The notes below the pieces were generated by a model that made no database searches, had not been told where the DNA came from, and worked only from the letters and a program-made list of their open reading frames with translations. A program made the translations under genes and the position numbers. A stretch of 64,000 nt of DNA from Prescottella defluvii (GTDB lineage: Bacteria > Actinomycetota > Actinomycetes > Mycobacteriales > Mycobacteriaceae), in contig NZ_JPOC01000008.1 of NCBI RefSeq assembly GCF_000738775.1, positions 1 to 64,000 of the forward strand, written 5' to 3'. Below are positions 25,723 to 40,965 of this stretch, piece by piece; position 1 is the first letter of the stretch; every line of letters begins with the position of its first letter.

Positions 25723-27230
25723 TGCACACTCACCTGCAGTCCGTCGAGATGCAGTCGGCCGCGGACGGTCTGCACCACCGTCGTCTCCCCGTGCGGGCGC
25801 AGCGTGAGTCGGACACCGTTCTCCGAACCCGTCGAACTGGGCACCGTGCCACTGACCGGCACCCGCGCGGTGAGCGCGGCATTGAGCAGGCTCAGCAGGA
25901 CGTCGGTCTCGTCGGCGTCGAGGACCCGGTCGTAGGCGCCGGACGCGGCCAGCGACGACGCCGCGACCGCCCGGGCACGCTGGGCCGCCAACTGTTCCGC
26001 CCGGAGTCGGCGGATACTGCCCTCGTTGCGCTGCATCCGCGACGGCATGCCCGGCTGCGCGGCCCGGCCGGTCTCGGCGAGCGTGCGCGAGATCTCGACG
26101 GGCGTCGCATCCCACCACGACCGCGTGTCGGGGATGATGTCGGCGTCCGGATGCACCATCGACAGATGGCGGGGGCGTCCAAGGTCGAAGACGAGCTGGA
26201 ACAGGGCGTGCGCCGAATCCTCGTCGGGAGTGGCCGCGAACCAGCCGGCCAGGTGCCGCAGCTGACTCTCGCGGCTCACGCCGCCCCGCCGGGTCTCGGT
26301 GACGCGGCGCAACAGCGACAGCACCGCGGCGATCGCGCTCATCGTCCCCTCCCGCAGCCGGTCGGACTCGCTGGGACCCGACACCCCGACGAACCACTGG
26401 GCCAGGCCGGACCAGCGTGCACGCCAATCGGATTCGCGCTCCTCCTGAGAGAGGAAGAGGCGATCGTCGCTGGTGGCGGCCCGTGCGATCAGGGAGGAGA
26501 CGCCGGTGGCCTCGACCGCCTCGATGGCGGCGCGCAGCTTCGGCGCGTAGCGGGCCAGATCGGAGCTGAACTCGCGCATGTGGCTGAGCAGGGCGTCCTT
26601 GTGGGACAGGAACGCCTCGGGCGTGATCTCGGTGGTACGCACCAGATCACCGAGCATGAGGTAGAACTGGGCCGCCCGCGCCGCCATGTCGGTGAGGGTG
26701 GAGTCCAGGCGGGCGAGCTTGCGGTAGATGAGGTCCCCGTCGCCGCGGCGGTTGGCCTCCGCGAGTTCCTCGAGGTCGGCGAGCAGGTCCGGCAGTGCCA
26801 GCCGAGACAGCGTCGCGTCCTCGAGGCGTGCGCCGAGCAGATCCTCGACGGCCCGGAACGCCAGATAGCCGGCCTGACTGAACTGGTACACGAAGTGCCG
26901 GTTCCGATACTCCGCGAGGGTCGCGGCGCGGCTGCCGTCGTAGCTGCGTTCGAGCACCGCCCACGTGTGCAATTGCTCCAGCAGGGGAGTGATCTCGGTG
27001 GACGTCAGTGCCGCTGCAGGGTCGTCCCCGGAGATCCGGCCCAGGATCTCCGCGACCTCGCCGGCGTGCAGCAGGACGACATAGTTGGCGCGCGCGTGGT
27101 CGAACGCCCGTAGCACCCATAGATATTCGGCGCGTTTCTCGGCGGTCGTGAAGGAGAACAGCCGCAGCCGCTCCTCGCGTACGGCGACGTCGCCGCCCGG
27201 GGACGTGCGAGGGTCACCTGAATCGCTCAC
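25719..27230 (-). CDS. jetA: DUF2397 / TIGR02677 family protein (JetA-like kleisin)
   Basis: Protein of 503 residues starting at GTG 27230. The N-terminal portion RLRLFSFTTAEKRAEYLWVLRAFDHARANYVVLLHAGEV and the later NRHFVYQFSQAGYLAFRAVEDLLG are hallmarks of DUF2397, the presumed kleisin subunit (JetA, MukF-like) of type III Wadjet. The middle is helical; the C-terminus is a small beta-rich domain (VRLTLRPHGETTVVQTVRGRL). It is followed by the DUF2398 gene with a 4-bp overlap and preceded at 49 bp by an AbiEi-like gene on the same strand. It probably links the ATPase heads in the complex. Confidence 0.88.
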   Translation of the reverse strand: MSDSGDPRTSPGGDVAVREERLRLFSFTTAEKRAEYLWVLRAFDHARANYVVLLHAGEVAEILGRISGDDPAAALTSTEITPLLEQLHTWAVLERSYDGSRAATLAEYRNRHFVYQFSQAGYLAFRAVEDLLGARLEDATLSRLALPDLLADLEELAEANRRGDGDLIYRKLARLDSTLTDMAARAAQFYLMLGDLVRTTEITPEAFLSHKDALLSHMREFSSDLARYAPKLRAAIEAVEATGVSSLIARAATSDDRLFLSQEERESDWRARWSGLAQWFVGVSGPSESDRLREGTMSAIAAVLSLLRRVTETRRGGVSRESQLRHLAGWFAATPDEDSAHALFQLVFDLGRPRHLSMVHPDADIIPDTRSWWDATPVEISRTLAETGRAAQPGMPSRMQRNEGSIRRLRAEQLAAQRARAVAASSLAASGAYDRVLDADETDVLLSLLNAALTARVPVSGTVPSSTGSENGVRLTLRPHGETTVVQTVRGRLHLDGLQVSVQ

Positions 27231-27279
27231 CGTGACAGCCTAGGGCGTCGTTCGAACGGCGAGTGAACACGCCACCCGG

Positions 27280-28365
27280 TCACCGGCCGCGGCCGACCGG
27301 CCGGCGCCAGGATTCGTCCGCGCCGAGCGCCGCCAACTGGTACTCGGCGGCGTCGGGATGCCGGAACGGGCCGGCCACCAGATCGGCGTACGCCTGGCTC
27401 GGTGCGACGCAGCGCAGCCCGTCGCGGTACTGCATCCGCTCGAAAACCGCTGCCGACCACGGTGTCGCGACCACGACGTCGGCCCCGCCGGTGACCGGAC
27501 GCAGGTCCAGTGCGGCTGCGAAGGCATCGACATCGTCGGCGTAGAGCTCGAGCACCGAGGCCGCCGCGTAGTCGGTCGCGCCGATCCCGGTCACCGCATA
27601 CGCCGGGTCGCCGTTGCCCGCCGCGAGCCGTGTCCGCAGTTCGTCCAGTCCGTTCGGGGCCGCGAAACTGCGGGTGGCACACGGTTTACGGTCCGCGGCC
27701 CACGCGCGGAGCATGTGCGTCCAGCGGACGTCGGTGATGGGGCCGCGGGGCAGGCGCGTCAGCAGTTCCCGCTCGAACAGGACCTCGACCACGCGGTAGG
27801 CCGCCCCCGTCGACGCCCCCGACAGCTTGATCAGCGCGGGCACCGAGATGTCCCCGACGTGATCGGCCAGCGCCCGCACGATCCGCTCGGACGGCTCGCC
27901 GGTGAGGACCCCGGACGGGCGGCCGGGGCCGCGCCACGGATCGTTGTCGGCGCCGCGGTTCCGGACCCAGATCGCCGGCCGGTCCGCGACCACGCTCAGG
28001 TTCCCGGTGGCGTCCGCGTACGACAGGCCGTGTCCGTCGAGTTGCCGGCGTACCGGCTCGGACAGGTAGTGCGCGCAGACGAATCCGCGGTCGCTGCCGG
28101 AGAGCTCGGCGGCGATCCGGGCGACGTCGCCGCTGAGGACGCCCTTGGATGCGGTGATCGCGTAGGACACGGATTCGCCGTCCGGCGCGGTGACGAGCAG
28201 ACGATTCGGTGCGGCGGGGGAGCGGGGGCGGTCCGACGACACGGTCCAGCCGTGGGGCAGTTGCGCCTCCAGCCACGACAGGGCGCGCCGGTAGATGTCG
28301 ATGCTGCGTTCGGGCCGCGGGTTGGGTGCAACGTCCGTCAGGGTCACATCCGCAACAGTAGTCAC
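27280..28365 (-). CDS. Helix-turn-helix protein resembling AbiEi-family antitoxins
   Basis: Protein of 361 residues starting at GTG 28365 (GTG 28347 is an alternative). The N-terminal half has CAHYLSEPVRRQLDGHGLSYADATGNLSV, a restriction-fold-like segment seen in AbiEi-like proteins. A winged helix-turn-helix follows at about 158-205 (SVPALIKLSGASTGAAYRVVEVLF). The C-terminal half has YAVTGIGATDYAA...LYADDV and VAPSQAYADLVAGP, typical of AbiEi-like C-terminal domains. No AbiEii nucleotidyltransferase toxin is adjacent. It lies 49 bp upstream of the JetA-like gene on the same strand, so it may regulate or belong to that operon. Family match is from memory and moderately sure. Confidence 0.65.
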   Translation of the reverse strand: MTTVADVTLTDVAPNPRPERSIDIYRRALSWLEAQLPHGWTVSSDRPRSPAAPNRLLVTAPDGESVSYAITASKGVLSGDVARIAAELSGSDRGFVCAHYLSEPVRRQLDGHGLSYADATGNLSVVADRPAIWVRNRGADNDPWRGPGRPSGVLTGEPSERIVRALADHVGDISVPALIKLSGASTGAAYRVVEVLFERELLTRLPRGPITDVRWTHMLRAWAADRKPCATRSFAAPNGLDELRTRLAAGNGDPAYAVTGIGATDYAAASVLELYADDVDAFAAALDLRPVTGGADVVVATPWSAAVFERMQYRDGLRCVAPSQAYADLVAGPFRHPDAAEYQLAALGADESWRRPVGRGR

Positions 28366-28446
28366 TCTGTGCCCAACGGAACCGGAAGAAAAGCCGAATC
28401 GGCGGGTGCGTGTCGCGCGGAAGTCGGTGCGTGACGGAACCGTAGG

Positions 28447-28468
28447 AAATCCCGAAGTTTCGGGGTTT
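28447..28468. promoter_or_regulatory. Imperfect palindrome upstream of the AbiEi-like/Jet operon
   Basis: A 22-bp dyad with perfect core arms CCCGAA/TTCGGG around GT, and outer AAA/TTT arms with one T-G mismatch. It is about 85 bp upstream of the GTG start at 28365, in a 189-bp intergenic region otherwise without visible features. A candidate operator for the helix-turn-helix protein encoded next to it. Confidence 0.4.
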
Positions 28469-28530
28469 CGCCCGCCCCTCGCGTTTTGCGCACTTATCGC
28501 TCAGGAGGGCAGGGGGGGTGGAGAGGGGGT

Positions 28531-28560
28531 CGGATCAGTCGGGATCAGTCGCGATCAGTC
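28531..28560. repeat. Three tandem 10-bp repeats at the MFS gene 3' end
   Basis: Three direct copies of a 10-mer of the form (c/g)(g/c)GATCAGTC, differing only in the first two bases, run through the stop codon of the MFS gene (28555-28557). Possibly a replication-slippage product; no function is evident. Confidence 0.6.
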
Positions 28561-29706
28561 GGGCCGCGGCGTGCGGGGCGTCAGGAGCGGCGGCAGGACT
28601 GCCAACAGCAGTGCGGGGAGCAGGAAACTCGCACTCGGATGGACCGCGTACAGGGGCGTGAGGGCGAGCGGAGCGAGTGCCGCGCCCGAGAATCGCAGTG
28701 ACTGCACCACCGAGACCGCGCCGCCGCGGTTGCCGCCCTGCGAGCCGAGGACCGCGGCGTTGACACCGACCAGCAGGAACTGCGACGAGATGCCGGCGAA
28801 GAACCAGGCGACGGCGGCGACGGCCGCGAGGCCCACGGTGCCCGCGACGGCGACCAGGGCGGCGCCGGTGAGCGCACCGACGACGACGGTCCGTCGCGCC
28901 CCGATCCGGTCGATCAGCAGTCCGACGGGTCGCGCCGTGAGGATGCCGGCGACGCCGAATCCGGTCAGCAACAGTCCGCGGACGGCCGGGCTCATACCGA
29001 ACACGTCCTCGGCGCGGAAGGCGAGCAGGAATCCCAGGCCGCCGAGCGCGCCCCACCCGAGGAGTGCGACGACACCGACGCGCAGCACCTCCGGGCGCAG
29101 CGCGTCCCGGAGGCGGGCGCCGGTATCGGCGGGGAGGTTGCGGGCGGCGTCGGGCAGGCCGAGTGCACCGAGCAGTCCCGCCACCACCGCGATCGCGAGG
29201 AAGGCGAGACGCCAGTTCGCCTCCGCGGCGAGGCCGCCGATCAGCGGTGCGGTGGTCTGGCCGGCGGCCTGCAGCGCGCCGAACGCGCCGAGGGCCCGGC
29301 CGAGCCGGTTCTGCGGTGTCATCGCGGCCAGTGTCGCCAGCAGCAGGGGAGTGGTGAACGCGTTGGCGCAGCCCTGCAGAACCCGGGCGCCGAGGAACAA
29401 CTCCAGGGTGGGCGCCGCGAAGCACGCAACCGACGCCGCGAGATAGACCCCGTACGCGATCCGGACGGTACGCATCCGGCCCCATCGTGCGCCGAGAGTG
29501 CCCGAGACCAGCATGACCAGGGCGAACGGCAGCAGATAGGCCGTGAGTGACGTCGCCGCGGCGGAGGCGTCCACGCCGAGGTCGTCGCCGATCTCGGGGA
29601 GCATCGACGTGACCACACCGCCGCCGAACGGCCCCAGGAATCCGCCGGCGTACAGCGCGGAGAGCTGAAGCCGTGTGCGCAATCCCGGGGTGGCCTCCCC
29701 GGTCAC
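28555..29706 (-). CDS. MFS transporter
   Basis: Major facilitator of 383 residues with twelve predicted membrane segments. Loop 2-3 carries the MFS motif GTLGARWGRMRTVRIAYG (near residue 64-80). The second half repeats it as RPVGLLIDRIGARRTVVVG. The size and spacing resemble small drug/sugar efflux MFS proteins. Start GTG 29706 overlaps the stop of the PAC2 gene by 4 bp (GTGA), so the two are co-translated; the frame remains open upstream without family similarity. The transported compound is unknown. Confidence 0.88.
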   Translation of the reverse strand: MTGEATPGLRTRLQLSALYAGGFLGPFGGGVVTSMLPEIGDDLGVDASAAATSLTAYLLPFALVMLVSGTLGARWGRMRTVRIAYGVYLAASVACFAAPTLELFLGARVLQGCANAFTTPLLLATLAAMTPQNRLGRALGAFGALQAAGQTTAPLIGGLAAEANWRLAFLAIAVVAGLLGALGLPDAARNLPADTGARLRDALRPEVLRVGVVALLGWGALGGLGFLLAFRAEDVFGMSPAVRGLLLTGFGVAGILTARPVGLLIDRIGARRTVVVGALTGAALVAVAGTVGLAAVAAVAWFFAGISSQFLLVGVNAAVLGSQGGNRGGAVSVVQSLRFSGAALAPLALTPLYAVHPSASFLLPALLLAVLPPLLTPRTPRPD

Positions 29707-30611
29707 GCCCCGAAGCGGCCGGGGCCGCGACGACGCAGGTACTTCTCGAACTCCGCGGCCAGCGCGTCGCCGTCGATCTTCGAGATCGCGTCGGAGATGT
29801 TGGTCTCCGCGTCGCCGCGCTCCTCGAGGGTGCGCACGTACTCGGCGATCTCCTCGTCGTCGCGGGTCATCTCGGACACCGACTCCTCCCAGTCCTCGGC
29901 CTGGTTCGGCAGATCGCCGAGCGGGACCTCGATGTCGAGGACGTCCTCGACGCGCTGCAGCAGCGCGATGGTGGCCTTGGGGTTGGGCGGTTGGGACACG
30001 TAGTGGGGGACCGCGGCCCAGAAGGACACCGCCGGGACACCGGCCTTGACGCACGCGTCGTGCAGGACCCCGGCGATGCCGGTCGGCCCCTCGTATCGGG
30101 TCTGCTCCAGGTTGAAGTGTTCGGCGGCCTCCACGCTGTGCGCGGTGCCCGTCACCGGGACCGGCCGGCTGTGCGGAGTGTCGGCGAGCAGGGCGCCCAG
30201 GATCACGACGGTGTGCACCCCGAGCTCGTCGATGAACTCGAGCAACTCGTCGCAGAAGCTGCGCCAACGCATGTTCGGTTCGATCCCACGCAGCAGCACC
30301 ACGTCCCGGTCGCTGCTCGGCGGGGAACACAACGACAGCTGGGTGGTGGGCCACAAGATCTCGCGGGTGACCCCGTCGACCTGCCGGATGGTGGGACGGT
30401 TGACCTGGTAGTCGTAGTAGTCCTCGGAGTCGAGTTCGGCGAGTGGCTTGGCCTCCCAGGTGAGCTCGAGATGCTCGACGGCGCCGCTCGCGGCGTCGCC
30501 GGCGTCGTTCCAGCCTTCGAACGCGGCGATCAACACCGGATCGCGCAGAGTCGGCACGTCCGCGTCGGTATCGTCCGATTCGGTGGTGTCTGGGAACTCG
30601 GGTGAACTCAC
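29703..30611 (-). CDS. PAC2 family protein (Rv2125-like)
   Basis: Protein of 302 residues of the PAC2 (proteasome assembly chaperone 2-like) family. Typical segments are LIAAFEGWNDAGDAASGAVEHL near residues 27-48, VVILGALLADTPHSRPVPVTG near 135-155, and GPTGIAGVLHDACVKAGVP around 175-195. The C-terminal part is acidic and helical. In mycobacteria the homologue (Rv2125) is also next to metH. A role in assembling the actinobacterial proteasome has not been shown, although a Pup-proteasome locus lies 11 kb away. It is divergent from metH (51 bp between starts) and coupled to the MFS gene. Confidence 0.9.
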   Translation of the reverse strand: MSSPEFPDTTESDDTDADVPTLRDPVLIAAFEGWNDAGDAASGAVEHLELTWEAKPLAELDSEDYYDYQVNRPTIRQVDGVTREILWPTTQLSLCSPPSSDRDVVLLRGIEPNMRWRSFCDELLEFIDELGVHTVVILGALLADTPHSRPVPVTGTAHSVEAAEHFNLEQTRYEGPTGIAGVLHDACVKAGVPAVSFWAAVPHYVSQPPNPKATIALLQRVEDVLDIEVPLGDLPNQAEDWEESVSEMTRDDEEIAEYVRTLEERGDAETNISDAISKIDGDALAAEFEKYLRRRGPGRFGA

Positions 30612-30662
30612 CTACCCAGCCTACGGCCAGCCGTCGTCGAGCCGCCCACTACTCTGGACCGC

Positions 30663-34224
<3,562 letters not shown>

Positions 34225-34232
<8 letters not shown>

Positions 34233-34932
34233 TCGAACGTCGGTAGCGCCGGATCGTCCGACCGGCACCCTGCGTGCCGTCCTGTGGGACATGGACGGCA
34301 CGCTGCTCGAATCCGAGAACCTGTGGGACATCGGGGTGAAGGAGTTGTCGCTGCACCTGGGCGGCCCGATGTCGGAGGAGACCCGGCTGGCCACCATCGG
34401 GGCCTCCAGTGCCAACGCCCTCGCCACGGTGTTCGCCGCCCTCGACCTGGATCCGCATCCCGAGGCGCTCGCCGACGCCAAGGCGTGGCTCTACCGCAGG
34501 ATGGGTGTGTTGTTCGAGGCCGGGTTGCCGTGGCGACCCGGTGCGCAGCAGGCGCTGCGCACCGTCCGCTCCGCCGGCCTCGCCTCGGCGCTCGTGACCA
34601 ACACGGATCGTGAGCTGTGCGAGTTCGCGCTCGACACCCTCGGCCGCGAGCACTTCGACCATTCGGTGTGCGGCGACGAGGTCCCGGCGGGCAAGCCCGA
34701 TCCGGCGCCGTACCTGCGCGCGGCGGAACTGCTCGGCGTAGAACCCGGCGACTGTCTCGCGGTGGAGGATTCGCCGACCGGCGCCGCCGCGGCCGACGCC
34801 GCGGGCTGCACCGTTCTGGTGATCCCGTCCATCACGACGGTCCCGGAGTCGCCCCGGCGCATCTTCCGGACCACGCTGGAGGGGATCGTCGAGTCGGATC
34901 TGCACGCGCTGCACCGGCGGGAGGTCGCGTAG
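34225..34932 (+). CDS. HAD superfamily hydrolase (subfamily IA)
   Basis: Haloacid-dehalogenase-type phosphatase of 235 residues. Motif I is [10 protein letters not shown] near residues 22-31, where the first Asp is the nucleophile. Motif II is ALVTNTD near 128, and motifs III/IV are [10 protein letters not shown] and [14 protein letters not shown]. The helical cap sits between motifs I and II, as in beta-phosphoglucomutase-like/CbbY phosphatases. ATG 34225 lies inside metH (8-bp overlap) and fits the family N-terminus. The stop overlaps the trhO start by one base. Substrate unknown; possibly a housekeeping metabolite phosphatase co-transcribed with metH. Confidence 0.92.
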
Positions 34933-35783
34933 TGGCGACACCGAAGATCGTTCTGTTCTACCGGTTCACGCCGCTCGCGGATCCGGAGGCGATCCGGCTG
35001 TGGCAGCAGACGCTGGCCGCGTCGAACAACCTCACGGGCCGAATCCTCGTCTCGGAGCACGGGATCAACGCCACCGTCGGCGGCGACATCGCCGACGTCA
35101 AGCGGTACGTGCGCGGTACCCGGTCCTATGCACCGTTCAAGGACGCCGACATCAAGTGGTCGGACGGGGTCGGCGACGACTTCCCGCGGCTGTCGGTGAA
35201 GGTCCGGCCCGAGATCGTCACGTTCGGGGCGCCGGAGGAACTGAAGGTCGACGCCGACGGCGTCGTCGGCGGGGGCACGCACCTGTCGCCGAACGAGCTG
35301 CACGAACTGGTCGGCAGCCGCGGCGACGACGTCGTGTTCTTCGACGGCCGCAACGCGTTCGAGGCGCAGATCGGGAGGTTCCGGAACGCCGTCGTTCCCG
35401 ACGTCGCGACCACCCGCGACTTCGTCGCCGAACTCGACAGCGGACGCTACGACCACCTCAAGTCCAAGCCGGTCGTCACGTACTGCACGGGCGGTGTGCG
35501 CTGCGAGGTCCTGTCGGTGTTGATGCGCAACCGGGGCTTCGAGGAGGTCTATCAGCTCGACGGCGGCATCGTCCGCTACGGCGAGACGTTCGGCGACGAG
35601 GGCCTGTGGGACGGCTCGCTCTACGTCTTCGACAAGCGCATGAACGTCGACTTCACCGATCATGCTGTGACACTGGGCAAGTGCACCCTCTGCGGCGCCC
35701 CGACGTCGCGGTTCCGCAACTACCCGGACGCAGGCGGTCGTGACCTGACGCTGGTGTGCGAGTCGTGCGTCCCCGACGCCTGA
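34932..35783 (+). CDS. trhO: tRNA uridine(34) hydroxylase TrhO (rhodanese family)
   Basis: Oxygen-dependent hydroxylase forming ho5U at the wobble position of tRNA. The protein (283 aa) has the family N-terminal ferredoxin-like domain ([20 protein letters not shown]). A rhodanese domain follows, with active-site Cys185 in the loop [13 protein letters not shown]-terminal zinc-like CxxC...CxxC tail is [11 protein letters not shown] and CESC. GTG 34932 overlaps the HAD stop by one base. TrhO is usually encoded alone; coupling to the HAD gene here is a local arrangement. Confidence 0.93.
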   Translation: MATPKIVLFYRFTPLADPEAIRLWQQTLAASNNLTGRILVSEHGINATVGGDIADVKRYVRGTRSYAPFKDADIKWSDGVGDDFPRLSVKVRPEIVTFGAPEELKVDADGVVGGGTHLSPNELHELVGSRGDDVVFFDGRNAFEAQIGRFRNAVVPDVATTRDFVAELDSGRYDHLKSKPVVTYCTGGVRCEVLSVLMRNRGFEEVYQLDGGIVRYGETFGDEGLWDGSLYVFDKRMNVDFTDHAVTLGKCTLCGAPTSRFRNYPDAGGRDLTLVCESCVPDA

Positions 35784-35796
35784 GTCGCCGCTGACG

Positions 35797-36705
35797 ATGG
35801 CACGCGCCCCGCTCCCGATCCGCGACGGACTGGGACCCGACCGGATCCGGATGCCGGCCGGGCGGCCGTCGTCGACCGTCGTCGACTTCCTTGTCGGGCA
35901 GCATCCGGACGAGGACTGGATCGCCCGGCTGGGCGCCGGCGAGGTCGTCGACGAGCACGGACGCGTCGTCGACCACACCACTGCCTACCAGCCGACCCGG
36001 TTCGTGTACTTCTACCGGGAACCGCCACCCGAGGTCCCGGTGCCGTTCACGGTGGACGTCCTGCACGGCGGTTCCGGGCTGGTCGTGGTCGACAAGCCGC
36101 ACTTCCTCGCGACGATCCCGCGGGGCGCACACATCCGGGAGACCGTTGTGGTGCGACTGCGCCGGGACCTGGAGCTACCCGATCTGGTGCCGGTGCATCG
36201 GCTGGACCGGATGACCGCCGGGGTCCTGCTGTGCACCGCCGATCCGGCGCTGCGCCGGCCGTACCAGGAGATGTTCGAGAAGCAGCGGGTGCGCAAGACG
36301 TACGAGGCCATCGCCCCGGCACTCGGGGACGTCGAGTTCCCCCGCACCGTCCGCAGTCGCATTCGCAAGGTGCACGGGGAACTCACCGCATCAGAGGAAC
36401 CGGGGGAACCCAACTCGGAGACCCTGATCGACCTGGTCGAGCGGCGCGGCGACCTGGCGCGCTACCGGCTGTGGCCCCGCACCGGTCGCACCCACCAGTT
36501 GCGTCTGCACCTGAACTCGCTGGGCGCGCCGATCGTCGGCGACAACTTCTACCCCGAGTTCCGGCGCCGCGACCCGAACGATTTCACCGACCCGCTGCGG
36601 TTGCTGGCCCGCAGCCTCGAGTTCGACGATCCGCTGACCGGCGAGCCCAGACGCTTCGAGAGCCGCCAGGCGCTGGAGTGGCCGTTGCGGCCCGTCACAT
36701 CTTGA
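35797..36705 (+). CDS. RluA family pseudouridine synthase
   Basis: Isomerises uridine to pseudouridine in rRNA or tRNA; 302 residues. The catalytic motif is HRLDRMTAGVLL near residue 132-143, with the catalytic Asp in RLDR. Other family segments are VVDKPHFLATIP (motif I) and RTGRTHQLRLHLNSLGAPIVGD. The residues 1-80 lead is typical of the actinobacterial subgroup rather than an S4 domain. It starts 13 bp after trhO, so both tRNA/rRNA-modification genes are probably co-transcribed. The exact target nucleotide is not predictable. The stop overlaps the convergent hypothetical gene by 11 bp. Confidence 0.92.
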   Translation: MARAPLPIRDGLGPDRIRMPAGRPSSTVVDFLVGQHPDEDWIARLGAGEVVDEHGRVVDHTTAYQPTRFVYFYREPPPEVPVPFTVDVLHGGSGLVVVDKPHFLATIPRGAHIRETVVVRLRRDLELPDLVPVHRLDRMTAGVLLCTADPALRRPYQEMFEKQRVRKTYEAIAPALGDVEFPRTVRSRIRKVHGELTASEEPGEPNSETLIDLVERRGDLARYRLWPRTGRTHQLRLHLNSLGAPIVGDNFYPEFRRRDPNDFTDPLRLLARSLEFDDPLTGEPRRFESRQALEWPLRPVTS

Positions 36706-37171
36706 TGGCCCACACATAGGTTCGTCGGCCGTCGTCGACGGGATCCCAGGCGATCTGCAGAACCCCGTCTCCGGGCATCTGGATCCGGCAGGACCATCCC
36801 CTCGCGGTCGGTGCCGGACGGTATTCGCGAGGCGCGTCCTCGGGGGCGGTGAATGGCTGAGCTTCGCAGGACGCCACCGCCGGTTCACGGCGCAACTTGT
36901 CCGCGTGGGCGGCCGACGTCGAATCGACCACCAGATATGCCGCCGGATCGGGGAACGAACTCTGGTACTGGGCGTAGACGACGGTGTCGTCGTCCGTCAG
37001 CGGCAGGCCGAGACTCGACGCGAGCCGTGCAGCGCTCGTCGACCCGGTCCGCTCGACGCTCCAGCGGTACAGGGGCGGGCCGCCGAACCACACGGCGGTC
37101 ACCGCAGCGACGACGACCACGACAGCGACGGCCCATCGTCGCCGTACCCGCTTCCGGCTCGGCTTCACCAC
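36695..37171 (-). CDS. Conserved hypothetical protein with one N-terminal membrane anchor
   Basis: Small protein of about 158 residues that I do not recognise. It begins with an Arg/Lys-rich head (VKPSRKRVRRR) and one hydrophobic segment (AVAVVVVVAAVTAV), then an extracytoplasmic domain with two Cys (VASCEAQPF and GWSCRIQM) that could form a disulphide. It ends YVWAIKM. Start is uncertain: GTG 37171 or GTG 37168; the frame is open to 37390 but that would overlap hisE. It is divergent from hisE and overlaps the pseudouridine-synthase gene by 11 bp. Confidence 0.6.
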   Translation of the reverse strand: MVKPSRKRVRRRWAVAVVVVVAAVTAVWFGGPPLYRWSVERTGSTSAARLASSLGLPLTDDDTVVYAQYQSSFPDPAAYLVVDSTSAAHADKLRREPAVASCEAQPFTAPEDAPREYRPAPTARGWSCRIQMPGDGVLQIAWDPVDDGRRTYVWAIKM

Positions 37172-37280
37172 GGGAGCAGACCACACAAGGCACGAAAAGT
37201 TCCAGGAAGTTCGTCGCAGTCCGCCGACTGCTGCACGCTGAATGCGGGCTGTCCGGTGTCTCGTGCGAGAATCGGTACCC

Positions 37281-37544
37281 GTGAAGACCTTCGAATCCCT
37301 GTTCGCCGAGCTGACCGAGCGCGCCGCCTCCCGTCCCGAGGGATCCGGCACCGTTGCTGCGCTGGACGCTGGTGTCCATGCGCAGGGCAAGAAGGTGCTC
37401 GAGGAGGCCGGCGAGGTCTGGATCGCCGCCGAACACGAGAGCGACGACGCGCTCGCGGAAGAAATCTCCCAGCTTCTCTACTGGGTTCAGGTCCTGATGG
37501 TGGGGAAGGGCCTGAAGCTCGAAGACGTGTACCGACATCTGTGA
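37281..37544 (+). CDS. hisE: Phosphoribosyl-ATP diphosphatase
   Basis: Second step of histidine synthesis: PR-ATP to PR-AMP and pyrophosphate. The 87-residue stand-alone protein has the all-alpha NTP-pyrophosphatase pattern [18 protein letters not shown] with paired Glu residues for Mg2+ (EEAGE). It ends [24 protein letters not shown], typical of actinobacterial HisE. GTG 37281 is the family start. hisG follows 46 bp downstream, the same order as Rv2122c-Rv2121c. Confidence 0.96.
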   Translation: MKTFESLFAELTERAASRPEGSGTVAALDAGVHAQGKKVLEEAGEVWIAAEHESDDALAEEISQLLYWVQVLMVGKGLKLEDVYRHL

Positions 37545-38368
37545 GTTCGGCCTCGTCTCCTTGCACCCATCCTCGGAAGGACCACAACCCATGCTGCGCG
37601 TAGCAGTGCCCAACAAGGGATCGCTCTCGGAATCTGCCAGCCAGATCCTCGCCGAAGCCGGATACCGCCGGCGTACCGATTCGCGCGACCTGACGGTTCT
37701 CGACCCCACCAACAACGTCGAGTTCTTCTTCCTGCGCCCGAAGGACATCGCGATCTACGTCGGATCCGGTGAACTCGATCTCGGCATCACCGGCCGCGAC
37801 CTCGCACTGGACTCGGGCGCGCCCGTCCACGAGCGGCTCGCACTGGGCTTCGGCCGGTCCAGCTTCCGTTACGCCGCGCCCGCCGGAAAGGACTGGGCGG
37901 TCGAGGATCTCGCCGGCACGCGGATCGCGACGTCCTACCCGAACCTGGTGCGCACCGACCTCGCGGCCCGTGGACTCGACGCCACCGTGATCCGCCTGGA
38001 CGGCGCCGTGGAGATCTCGATCCAGCTCGGTGTCGCCGACGCGATCGCCGACGTGGTCGGCTCCGGCCGCACCCTCCGTCAGCACAACCTGGTTCCCTTC
38101 GGTGAGTCGCTGTGCGACTCGGAGGGAGTCCTGATCGAACGTGACGGTTCCGACGGCAGCGACAAGGCCCGCAACCAGTTGATCGCACGGGTGCAGGGCG
38201 TCGTGTTCGCCCAGCAGTACCTGATGCTCGACTACGACTGCCCCAAGGCCGTGCTCGAGCAGGCGGTCAAGATCACGCCCGGTCTCGAATCGCCCACCCT
38301 CTCGCCGCTCGTCGACGAGAACTGGGTCGCGGTGCGCGCGATGGTCTCCCGCAAGGTCCACAACGCGG

Positions 38369-40953
<2,585 letters not shown>

Positions 40954-40965
40954 TTCCGCCCGGTG

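Noticed and set aside
27280-28365. This gene as the missing JetD (DUF2399)
   Set aside because: It lacks any Toprim-like motif and carries a helix-turn-helix and AbiEi-like C-terminal pattern instead.
30612-30662. Cobalamin riboswitch before metH
   Set aside because: Only 51 bp separate the PAC2 and metH starts, too short for the element, and no B12-box string was seen.
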